Positions 49,801-61,800 of a stretch of DNA of 64,000 nt are shown piece by piece. The stretch comes from Danio rerio. Lineage: Eukaryota > Chordata > Actinopteri > Cypriniformes > Danionidae. The notes under the pieces are model-generated. The model did no database searches and was not told where the DNA came from. It saw only the letters and a list, made by a program, of their open reading frames with translations. Position numbers and translations under genes: made by a program. The DNA lies in contig NC_133185.1 of NCBI RefSeq assembly GCF_049306965.1, positions 39,077,501-39,141,500 of the forward strand. The letters are read 5' to 3'. Numbering within the stretch: the stretch's first letter is position 1; the number at the start of each line of letters is the position of its first letter.

Positions 49801-52800
49801 TAGTATTTTAGACATAAATGGAAGATTTGAAATAGGCCTATAATTAGCTAAGTTGTTGGTGTCTAGTTGCGGTTTCTTAATAATAGGCTTAATAACAGCT
49901 AGCTTGTAAGAGTTTGGAACATGGCCTATAGATAACGAAGAGTTGTTAATGTTAAGAAGAGGTTCTCTTATAGCAGGTAGCAACTCTTTCAGTAATTTTG
50001 TTGGAATTGAGTCCAGCATACACGTAGCTGGTTTAGAGCTATTTATAATTTTTACTAACTCTTCATGTTCTATGATTTTGAAGCAGTGTAGGTTATTATT
50101 ATGATTCAATGAAATATTTACAGGATTTGGAGTATAAGCCGGTGCAGAAAGTTTGGCATCTCCTATTTTCTGTCTAAAGCCTTCTATTTTATTACTGAAA
50201 AAATTCATGAAGTCATCACTACTAATTTGCGGTGGAGTAGTTTGTTCCAAGGATGACCGATTATTTGCTAATTTAGAGATGGTGTTAAATAAAAATCTAG
50301 AATTGTTATGATTATTTTCTATCAGTTTGCGCAGGTGCTCGGTCCTGGCAGATTTTAGAGCCCTCCTATAGCTGGACATACTGTCTTTGTACGCAATTCT
50401 AAAGACCTCTAAATTAGTTTTTTTCCATTTACGTTCCAGGGCGCGGGTTGCTGTTTTGAGCGCACGAGTATGACTATTATACCATGGTATAGTTTTAATC
50501 TCTCTAGCCTTTTTTAATTTGATGGGTGCCACAGTATTTAGTGTGCTAGGAAAGATGGCATCCATACTGCTGGTTACTACATCAAGATCATTTGAGTTTG
50601 CGGGTGCATTACGAAATAGAGAGAGATCAGGTAAGTTATTTATAAATTCATCTTTAGTTGACGGAACAATAGTTCTACTAGGGCGGAGTATTGGGGCGGG
50701 TTTGCTGATTTCAGGTAAACACAGCTTATATAGTAAGAGGTAGTGATCTGTAATATCATCACTTTGTGGTATAATGTCTACGTCAATAACCTCGATTCCA
50801 TAAGACAGAATTAGATCTAATGTATGCTTTAAGCGATGGGTTGGACCCACAACGTTTTGCTTTATCCCAAGTGAGTGTATTAAATCCATAAACGCAAGCC
50901 CTAATGTATCATTAGCGTCATCTATGTGGATGTTAAAGTCACCTACAATTAGCATTTTATCAGTTTTGACTAGTAAGTCAGAAATAAAATCAGAAAATTC
51001 TTTTAGAAATTTGACATAGGGTCCTGGGGGTCTATATATGGTGATTAAAGCGAGAGTATCTGGAAGCTGAACATTAAGCGATAATATTTCAAAGGAGCTA
51101 AACATAAGTCCGTTTCTCTGTTTAATTGTTTTCTGTTATTATTTCATTAATGATAAGTGCTTTAGGTGCAAGTGACCTGATGTTTAGGAGACCAAGTTTT
51201 ACGAAATTTGTATTTTCACTTTCAACTGGTTTTTCTGGTTTGATTCTTACTAGATTTTTTTCTGGAGCACACAGTATGTTTATTTCCTAATCTAATAATA
51301 CGAGGAACAGACACAGTCTCTATAGGATTTGCCAGATATGCGTTACTGATGTTTAAGTGGGGTGAACAAGAGTCTAGGTGGCTATAATGTGAATTTTGTA
51401 AATTTTTATCTGCTAGTCAGATGGTGCGAAGTAATCTGGAGATGTTGTCCGACAGGAGTTCAGCTCCGGCTCGACTGGGGTGCAGGCCGTCAGGACGGAA
51501 GAGCCTAGGACACTCCCAGAAAAGAATCCAGTTATTAGCAAAGAGCAATTTCTGTTCTTTACACCATGTTATTAGCCATTCATTCAGAGCTAAAAGTCTA
51601 CTGAACCTTTCATTTCCTCGGTGGTAGGTAGGAAGCGGCCCAGAAACGATGATCTGCGTGGCGGGCGAGGTGCGTCGAACCGTCTCGATCAGGCTCCTGA
51701 AGTCCTTCTTCAGGATCTCCAACTGCCGGAGCCCGGTGTCGTTTGTCCCCACGTGGAGGACAACGGCACCAGGGCTCTCGGCAGCGCCCAGGATGGTTGG
51801 AATCTGTGTAGAAATATTTCTCACACGGGCACCAGGAAAGCAGAAAGTACGTACTTTATTACCTTTTGAGGAAGCGGCACGGACGTGACGAACGATCGAG
51901 TCACCGATGATGGCCACATCGGGACCCGACTCGCGGAGAGGGGAGAAGCGGTTCTCCGTGGAGATCTCGAACACGGGAGGAGACGTTCTGCCCCAAGATC
52001 TGGGAAGCACCTTGCGCGGCTGCACCCAGGCGCCGTGGTAGCCGGGTGTCGGCGTGAACAACGCCTGGCTGAGCCGCGCCCCGGGTGCGCTGGGCCTGGA
52101 CAGAGAAGGACGCGGGGTTGAGGTAGAGGGAATGATGTGGTTGTAATTTCCACGTACCTTAGATGATGAGGCGGCCTTAGCATTAGGTACAACAAGCAGT
52201 TGTTCCCGTAGCCGCGACCGTCTCACCAGAAGCGCCCGGATCTGGGACTCCACTTCTTCCAGCTCCAGCTCCAACGCCTCCATCGATGCTTCTCCTGCAC
52301 ACAAGGACAGAGACGGAAGCGACATTTTACGGGGTAAAGAGCAAAGCCAGTAAGTCAAAAGTGTATGGTAAAAGAGGTCGGTAGCTTTAGCTGACCAGCG
52401 GCGCTAGCAGGCTAAAGCTACAAACAACAGGTGGATGCTCGAGGGACAGACCGTTTTTAAGGCAGTTTTGTTTGTATAAATGTATTAAGGGTTTGGTCAC
52501 CCTAAGTAGGAGAGACAAATACTTAGCGAATGAGGAAGAATTTTATGATTAAGATTTAAATTGCGAGTAAATAGCAAGTCCAAACTTCAAGCACACGCAG
52601 TATGTGACCCTTCACATACTGCCACTTCATTCACACACTGGCTGATGTGACGTGTGCCTCTCTCTAGAATTATTCTGTAACATTAAAAGTTTCTGTTTTC
52701 TCATCCTTCCGACTGAGTTTATTCTTTCGAAGGGGAATACTTTTAGAATAGTTTGTAAGCCTGGCTCATTGTGGTCAAAGTTGTTGATTAAATTAATAAA

Positions 52801-55800
52801 AGTGAAACTGACAGGCACAATATTGATTGTCATTAACAGAAAATAATTAAGCCTCATATAGGTTACTCTGAAACTGTGAATATTTGACTGTAATTTTATT
52901 TATATCAATAGTTTATTTAACAGACCAGTTTGTGTTTTGATTAGGGTCAATAGTGATAGCCTGTTGCAGAGTTCAAAGAAAAATCTTACTATTAAAAAAG
53001 GAAACATAAGCTGGACCACATCACCATAGAAACTGTATTATGCTTAAAAAAATGGCACAATATCAGGATCGGATCTGTATTGGTCGATACTCAGAATTTT
53101 GGGATCGAAATCGAATCAGTTCCAAAAAGATGGTATCGGTGCATCATTATTTTTATTGAGTCATAGTTTAATATGGTAAGAACAAGGACTCATTTTATTT
53201 TATTAATTTACATTTTTAGTAAAAGGTCTTTATCAAATGAGTAATTTCTTTTTGAATTTTGTTCATTTAAGAATTAAACCTATAGAATCAAAATTGTGTC
53301 ACTGTTAGTACATTAAAAGTGTGAGGTCAATATGATTTTCAATGTTTTTAATGGCTCTACATTAACTTTTTTGATCACCAGCCTATATGGCTAGTAGTTT
53401 TTCAACTTTACTAGCCACTCGCCATTTTCACTTTTGTTTTTGGGAAAATATATTTGCAAAATTACTTGATTTAGATGTGTTGTGTATGACATTGCTCAAT
53501 GAGCATGAGCGGTAGTGGTTTCATGGTGTTGCATTGTAATTGGTTATTATTTCAGGGCTCAACATTAAGGTTGTACCAATTTTTTCTCTGGCCACACTGG
53601 AAAATAAATAAATAAATAAATAAATATTTCTCAGCCAAAAATGTTAAATAATTTTAAAATTTCAAAAACTAGCAAAATATATGTTTTAATATGCAAACAC
53701 TTTTTATTAAATAAAACTTAAATAACAATTATTGTCATGTAGCCTGTCTAAAACTATGAAAAGTAGTCTGTCCTAGCTCCAAGACCAAGGTCTCAGATCA
53801 GCAGTTAACTATACATTAAATTTAATCTATTAAATAAATGTTACTGAAAAGAATGATAATTAAATCATATTAAAAAAAAGAAAGCAGGTGAAAAACATAC
53901 CGTGTGCAATAATAAAAGGATGATCAAACGCACACAGTTAACGTTAGGCCCATTAATAATCTGTTCAAAGATTGTTTAAAGCTAAAGCTGAAACCGCTGC
54001 TGCATACATAAAATACTTTCTTTTTTTAAATCTCGAGCTCTTGAAAAAGTGTGGATGTGTATCACTTTTTGTCCAGTCTATTTCAAACAGAACCGATCGC
54101 AGCATTGTGTTTCCAGTCAAGGTTGCTTCACGCATGGAAATGGGATCGTGCACGCTTTTAAAAAATTGCGCGCATCACATAACATTCTGTATTCATCTGC
54201 TTTCTTTTGCTTGCGTGAACACAGTTGTTTTTGTCAGTCGAGCTGCTTCTCATTTATAGAGGTTCATCCTTATTGTTGAACCCTGCTTTTAAAAAAAAAT
54301 ACAATTTAAAAGTGATTTTCGACCAGCCAAAGTGGATAGTGGGAGTGGCTGTCTAATCCGCCACAGCTAAAGTCTACCTGCGGTTGGTGGGTGTTAATGT
54401 CAAGCCCTGGTGTTAACCCATTAATATGATTATACTGTATTTAGGCTACATACACGCTGTAATATTTCAGGAGGAACGGCCGCATACAAATATGGAAATA
54501 AACTCGAAATTGTGATAACCTTAGTGACATTTGGTTTTGTATCCTCAGATTTTTAAACGCAGTAATATTACAGCAACTACAGAATATTATAGTCAACAAT
54601 TTTAGGTAAACGAACAGTAACAGAGGAGGCTTTAATGTTTGGAACGCCATTTTTGCAATTGATTTTTGACTGTTTTCTTTTACCACAGTTCTAGTACATG
54701 GCCATATAGTCTGACATAGTGTCATTGTGTTCTCTGTCTTGTCCCAGAATCTTCTACCAACGTTGCGTCTTGGCAAGTCATCTGATGTGCGTCAAGGTGA
54801 ATTTGTGGTTGCCATGGGGAGCCCCTTTTCTCTTAAAAACACCATCACATCTGGAATCGTCAGCTCTGCTCAGAGAGACAGTAAAGAACTGGGTCTCTCC
54901 AACTCCAACATGGACTACATCCAGACGGACGCTACCATAGATGTAAGAGCACTGGAAACTGGGTGGTGTTGCATGCAAAAAAAAAAAAACTATGTTATCA
55001 TTTAATAAATTGCATTCCATCACTCAATCACAATTCTGCTTTACAGTTTGGAAATTCAGGAGGGCCTCTCATACACCTGGTGAGTCGCTGACATTTGCTC
55101 AACTCACTGCTTCTGCCTTTTGGTTTAAAGGGTCACGAAACACCAAAACACATTTTTGAGTTGTCAATAGTCATATATATGTCTAACGCTGCTAAAAACA
55201 CTCTTAGGACACATATTTAACAGTAAAAGTGAAAATTGGTTGTTTTTGCTTTATTTCAAACAAATTCGTTCTTCCGATTTGAAAAGAAATTTTGAAGCTA
55301 CGTCAAGGCCATGTATGAGGTGCCGTATAGGATTTAAATCAAACTTTGCTTATCAACACATACATAAAACACGTGTATATACACCTATAAATTACTCGCA
55401 TTTACACCTATACTACTGGATGTTCAAAACAACATGGATGAAACTTGTGTATATACATAAAAGCTTGATGCATGAATACACCCACATACACACGCACATG
55501 CATATAAACTCGATCCTCACATAAACACTCACATTAACACACGCACATACATATAAACTTGCTGCATGCAAACACACCTATACACACTTGCATATACATA
55601 TAAACTTGATCTATGCATGTACACCCATAAACTCTCACATAAGAATATAAACTTGATGTGTGCATAAACACCCAAATGACACTTGTGCAAACATACAAAA
55701 TAAAATTCACAAACATATATACAGTTAGTTGTGTATATACATATATGCAAGTGATTTCATATGTGTGTATGCATGAATTTTCACAGTAAAAGGCAGTTAT

Positions 55801-58800
55801 TTCACTTTAAAAGGAAGTCGTTTAATTTCAACGTAAAAGTCCTTTGAGTGTAATGAACAAGATTATTATTTGTCATGAATCAGGTTATTGCAAACCTTAA
55901 GAAACAGAAATAATGTGATTATTAGAGGAATTACATCTGTTGAAATATGAAAATAGATTATGCTAATTCTAAAAAATAAATAAATAAAAAGGTAATGCAA
56001 AGGAATGCTCCTGCAAAATTAAAGGTTTATTATGCAATTAAATTATTGGAAATGTTATTATGGTTTAATAAATATAAAGTTGCTTAAGTAATCATTTTGA
56101 ATAAAATATGTTTGTCTAATATTAGTTTTTTATGTTTGTTTTATTATTGGTGTCACCATTCGTCAAGGGTTATGATACACACTTATGTCCAGTAGGGGGC
56201 AGGAATGCACTTAAGTGGGTTTTCCTGTCACCAATAAACAGGCTAATGCACCAAAATGCTGGATGCCAGCTGCTGTAAAAATATAAGTAGTAGTTATTAA
56301 ACACAAAAGGAGTGTCCTGATAATATATATAGCTTTTCCATGGGGGTTAACTTGACCAACATGATGAGCAGAGACTTTTAATCAGTGTTTTTTTTTTTGT
56401 TTTGTTTTTTTGTTTATTGTATATGCTAAATAATTAACAATCAAAATGATACCAAAATCTTGCAATTTTGACACCCACATTGTAAAAACATATAAAAAGC
56501 ATAATAATTATAAAAATGTAAAAAACAAAACAAAAAGACTATAGGCTACATTAACATTTGCAATAGAATAGAGGAGTTTAGTTTGAGTATACATTTATAT
56601 TTATAATTCTGGTTGCTTTTTGAACGTCCTTTAAGGGTTCTATCTGTCCATTTATATTTGTGTATGTAATTACCTAATTAAATGAAAAGGTTTTAAATAA
56701 AAATATTTCTTATTTTGAATAGTCTATTTATATAGACTAATATTTTATATAACATATGTTCATAATTTAACATATTTAATCCCTCTATTAATCACATTAT
56801 TTCTATTTCATAAGCTTTGCAATAACCAGATTCTTTATAAATGTTTGTGAATTTTATTTCTTTATTTTTTTTTTGTATGTTTGCGCGAGATGTTATAGGT
56901 GTGTTTGCTTGCAATGAGTTTGTGTATGTGCGCGTGTTGTTGAGGGTGTATATGCATAAACCGAGTTTATATGTATATGTGAGTATGTATAGGTGTGTTT
57001 GCATGCATCAAGTTTATATGCATGTGCGTGTGTTAATGTGGGTGTATTCATGCGTCAAGTTCATATGTATATACACAAGTTTCTTCCATGTTGTTTTGAA
57101 CATTCAGTAGTATAGGTGTATATGCAAGTAATTTATAGGTGTATATACACGTGTTTTATGTATGTGTTGATAAGCAAAGTTTGATTTAAATCCTATACGG
57201 CACCTCATAGCCATGAGCTCCTTGTGTAAATTCCAGCATGGAGACTGGCTGTCTGTACCGGCGGGTACAATGTGACGTCTTTGAGCTTTCATCATTAATT
57301 CAAGAGAAAGACGAACCAATCAGCGCGCTCTATTGTATATGAGGTGCAACTTTCTTAATATCAGGGGTGATAGCGTTCCGGCACCACGCCGGATTTCCGG
57401 CGTACTGTGGCTGCGGGGGAAAAAAATCAGGTTCACGGATATTGATCTGTCATTTCTCTAGATTCACAGAATTCACTCACTGCTGAAAGCGGCGGATTGG
57501 TTTTTATTAAGTGCCATTTTGTGTGCTCGTGAATCATCTTTTGAGTGTAGACGCCATGTAAATAAAAGATTAATTGTGTAATTTAGAGAGCTTTATAAAT
57601 TATAACGGATCTTTGTGAGATCTCTATGAACTAAGATTAGTGACGCTTTTTAGTGATAATAAGAGGAGCGTGCTTTGCACTTTCCAGGCTATAATCCATT
57701 CAGAATTTGTATGAAACTTTCGTTTTCGGCACATATACGCTGATATGTTTTGGGAATGACATCTGCATATTTACGCTGGGTTTATTCTCGAAATAACGGT
57801 GAAGCAATAGACGGGACAAAAATATATTTCCCCCTTCTCCTTAAACAACTTAGTGTTTCAGCTATGAAATAGTTAAGTTTTGTATGTATCCTAATGGCAA
57901 AGTGTTTATATTTAGTTTCATTTTTTATTATTTAGAAAAACGCTTATTTAGAAAAACGTTTGGAGCATTTTTTATTTGTTAAAATAACGAACCGGTTTTA
58001 ACGAACAGCGCCTAGCAGAAGACCATCATTGTCTGTTTGATCAATTTGCCTTCTCAGATCACGACTTGCCTAAAATAAAAGATATAAAACAGTTCAAGTA
58101 TAAAACAATGGTAGCTTAAACGTTAAAGAATGTGTGCTATTAGGCGCATAGTTTGCTTATAAAAAGCTTGCAGGACATCGAGGCGCCAGAGCAATCACTT
58201 GCATTTTTTCAGTGGGAGCAATTTAAAGTTATCCGTCATTTTTGCTCACAAAGTACGAGTAATACATCAAAAAACATTACAGCGTTTTTATAAAATATGG
58301 AAAACCAAAATTATGCGCTTTCTGTCGTCTGGTTTTTGAACAGGAGCGCTTAACAAAATGAAGCAAAATGTATATGCCTCACAGACATAATAAATATATT
58401 TATAGAAAGCTTTAAATTATTACTTAACGAAATAAAAACAAATCGAAAACAAAAAAACTCCTTCATGTAATCCGTAAAGATGAATTTCTCTCTAAAGGCG
58501 AGTCCAAAAGGAGATTGCCAGTCAGGATCTTTGCGACACTGACTCAGAATAAGTAAATAATAAATTAAAATAATAAATAATAAAATAAAATAATAAAAAA
58601 ATAAAATAAAATAATAAATAAATAATTAAGATATGTCCTTACTCTTTCCTCGACACATTCATTGTTATTTGTTTTTGCCGGTGCTTGGGGCGAGTTTTAG
58701 CTTATTGTGTGCGCTTGAACGCGGATTCACAGTAGCAGTTTTAACATGGAGTGACACGACATCTGACGTACAGATGACATTGGCACAGTCCGGTTTTCCA

Positions 58801-61800
58801 CTGTCATGTGTCACTTGCTAGTGGCATGTGTAGTGTAGTGACCTGTGTCACTCAGAGTGTCGCGCTGCATGTCACTGCAGTGACATCGACACTCGGCGAA
58901 GCTTATGACATTATTAATTAACACGAGCAAAACCATATTTAATCATTACGCGACTCTTAACCTAATTTATCGCGTCGAAAGTTAGTTTATTTGCTGAGCT
59001 ACTCCACGATGTTTTAATTTAAACGCATTTATTTTATGTATTCGTAGTCATACTTCCGTACGTAATATAGTAATTTGACAGTACATGTCAGTCAAATTTA
59101 TTGTGGCATGCTTATGTATGGGAGGGGTTACACTTATCTGTTGTACTGTATATTATTGCATCCTGGCAGTTCCTTTGTTCCCTACAATATGGACTTCTCT
59201 ATGTTTTTAATTCATTCATTTATTTTATTATTTAACTTATTTTCATTTTAAGGTATTTTAGATAATATCCTTTAAAAAGTTATAATAAAATGCATGTTGA
59301 AAACTCATAACATATATGCATGTAAGATAACAGGTGTCATTTGCCTAATGATTTTTAAATATTAAAGCAAAGAGACTTATAAGATTAATGTGCTTATAAC
59401 GTGCTTATACTGACACCTACTGGCACATGTCACAAGATCACTGAGACTGGCATGTGTCACTGACATTACTGGCATGTGTCTAAAAAGAGCCACTTGACAA
59501 TAATGATGATCAGGGTTACACATAGGCTGTTAATATATTTGGGCCCAGGGGCCCACAAGTTATGTGTTAAAAGTGCGTTGCATACATAGTACCCCCACCC
59601 CTACTCACCTCAGGGGCAAGGAAAAAAAGTTCAGGCTCAGGAATTTTTTCCACTATCAGCCCTGTAATATGCATGATAGCTTCAAAAACTACCTGTTACA
59701 GTATTCAGAGAGACGCCATGTTGTGTTGCTAACCGTAAATAAAACAAGTGGAAGAAGAAGAATTGTTCAGAGACATGGGTCGTCAGTGTTGTTTATAAAC
59801 TTGCCACAACAAAGGTTTTGTTTCATTTTCCCGCGATGAGAAAGGACCCACATTTGTGGACTACAGTGGTCTTCTAACACGCAACAAAATTATGTTTGTA
59901 AGGAACATTTTTACCTGAGAGCTTTTTGTATGTATAAATGGTGAAATCCAGATTTTCCACTCGTCTTCTTATAAAAAAAAATCGCAAATCCAGTTCGCGT
60001 TGATTGTCCTGTCTCTATGGATTTGGTAAGTAAGCAATCGGTGTTCCTTGTTATTCAGATGGCGAAGTAGGCCATTAAAACTACACTCTTCTAGCAGTTC
60101 CTCGGATCCAATATGTCGTTTGTCAGGGGGGGCACGCATGAAATGTTCTTGAATGAAAATGAAAGTGCCAAACTGCAGTTAAAGTCGACAAATTAAGAAT
60201 GAAACTCCCGGAAATTACATGACACTCCGGAGGAAACGTGGATAGCGTGGTGACACAATGACGTTAATCGTATTATGTGCTTTAACATGTAAAACGGGAT
60301 CATGAAAGGAACATTCAAAAAGCAACTCATGCAAACACCTTAATCATATTATTGTTTTAATCAGATTAAGGCAAATAGTTAGATTACTGATGTCCACAAA
60401 ATCATTACTTTATCTGTTAAACCGACAAGTGTAACACAAACTACTCTCCTGTCTTCATTTGGAATAAAAATTCCAAGTAACTCAACACAAGCAAAGACAA
60501 TTGTAGGCATAATAGTAGGAGTATTAGGGTAGGAGTATTTATAGCCACAGACATGCAACCTTTTTCAGGGGTAGAAAACTCCGGTTTTAGGCATTTAATT
60601 AGTGTGCTAGAACCACACTACGAAATCCCAAGTAGAACGTATCTCACAGCTATGGTGGTACCCTCCTTGTACAATAATGTGAAGGAGAAAGTTATTAGTG
60701 CACATTTAGTAGTTGACTACAGATTGCTGGACCTTCAGAGCAACACAGAGCTTCATGACTGTCATATTAAGAACGTGAATTGTTTTCAAATGTTCATCAA
60801 TATTGTATTGTACTGGCCATACTCTAGCCTTATGTAATAAACTGATGTGTCATGTTTGTACTCTTCAGGATGGTGAGGTCATCGGCATTAATACCATGAA
60901 AGTGACAGCAGGGATTTCCTTCGCTATTCCCTCAGACAGAGTCCGTCTCTTCCTAGACCGATCTGCAGACAAACAGAGTAAGAATGACCTCACAGCTGCT
61001 TGCTTTTGTCTGTGACAGCATTTTTTTTCACTGACAGATGGTTATTGGGTCTTTTTTTCAGACTCTTGGTTTGGAGAATCGGGATCGAAAAGGCGTTACA
61101 TTGGAGTGATGATGTTGACTTTGACCCCCAGGTGCCAAACACTTTTATTACAATTTTACAGGAGAGCAAAATTCATACATTATGGAATCTGCAGATTTTT
61201 GTTATTTACCACTAGATTTGGCTCTTAGAAATTTAAGTGCTGGAATACCTGGAAAATTGGCTTGTTTTGTTGACAAGTGCTTAATTTATCAAGGAGAATT
61301 TGTATGCAATTTTCACGCCCGAAAAATAAAAATGTTTGTGAATTTTTGTGACAATTTAATGCAAAAATACCCGCACAAACTACCGTCATTCCGAAGCAGT
61401 GATTTAAATGATATGAGAAGTGGCCAATCACAGTCAACCTTGTTTAGTTTTACCTGAAATGTAAGGGCGGGACAAAGGCCTTTCTGTGTTGCAGTGACAG
61501 AAAAAAACAACTGAAAAACAAATGTATTATGGGAATAATGCTTTTCAGATGTTTTTACTATGTTATTAGCAAGAGTAATTAAACCGCAGACATTGAAGTG
61601 TTTTTGGTTGAAGCAAATGTAATATTGATTGTTTTGCTGATCTGTCTATTAAACTATCAATTAATCAATCAATCTATCCATGAATCTATCTATCTTATCT
61701 ATTTATCAATCAATCCTTAAACCGTAACCTTTGCACTGAAGTGAGTCTTTTATTATCTTTAAATTCTCTTTTTCCCCTCCTCAGTATAATCGAAGAGCTA

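Larger units (their letters stand above)
47830..52622 (-). mobile_element. Near full-length L2-clade LINE (ZfL2-like)
   Basis: A 4.8-kb minus-strand element inserted in the hAT of unit 3. The possible target duplication CACTT lies at 47825-47829 and 52623-52627. The 3' end (left) reads GAATTGAATTGAATTG on the minus strand, a short tandem tail as in the CR1/L2 group, preceded by GTAAAAGCGCTATACAAA. ORF1 lies at 52358-51417 and ORF2 remains at about 51200-48517. The unit 1 fragment at 8546-10540 is the same family. It is absent from unit 2, so it was inserted after that copy separated. Confidence 0.85.
47088..53149. mobile_element. hAT-type MITE split by an L2 insertion
   Basis: Ends TAGGGATGCACCGAT (after TTTTTAAT) and ATCGGTGCATCATTA. 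It is the same element as 29272-30453, but 4.8 kb of L2 lies inside it. It keeps an internal segment (GGATCGGGTATCGGCCAGCA) missing from unit 2. Confidence 0.8.

Noticed and set aside
47830-52622. Retrovirus or LTR element as source of the reverse transcriptase
   Set aside because: There are no LTRs, integrase or protease. The YADD reverse transcriptase with an endonuclease, the SGNH ORF1 and the short tandem 3' tail identify a non-LTR L2 LINE.
55500-55760. Regular spaced repeats in 55440-55760 that might suggest a CRISPR-like array
   Set aside because: The units are diverged, have no unique spacers, and are inverted at the other end of the element. They are subterminal transposon repeats in a vertebrate genome.
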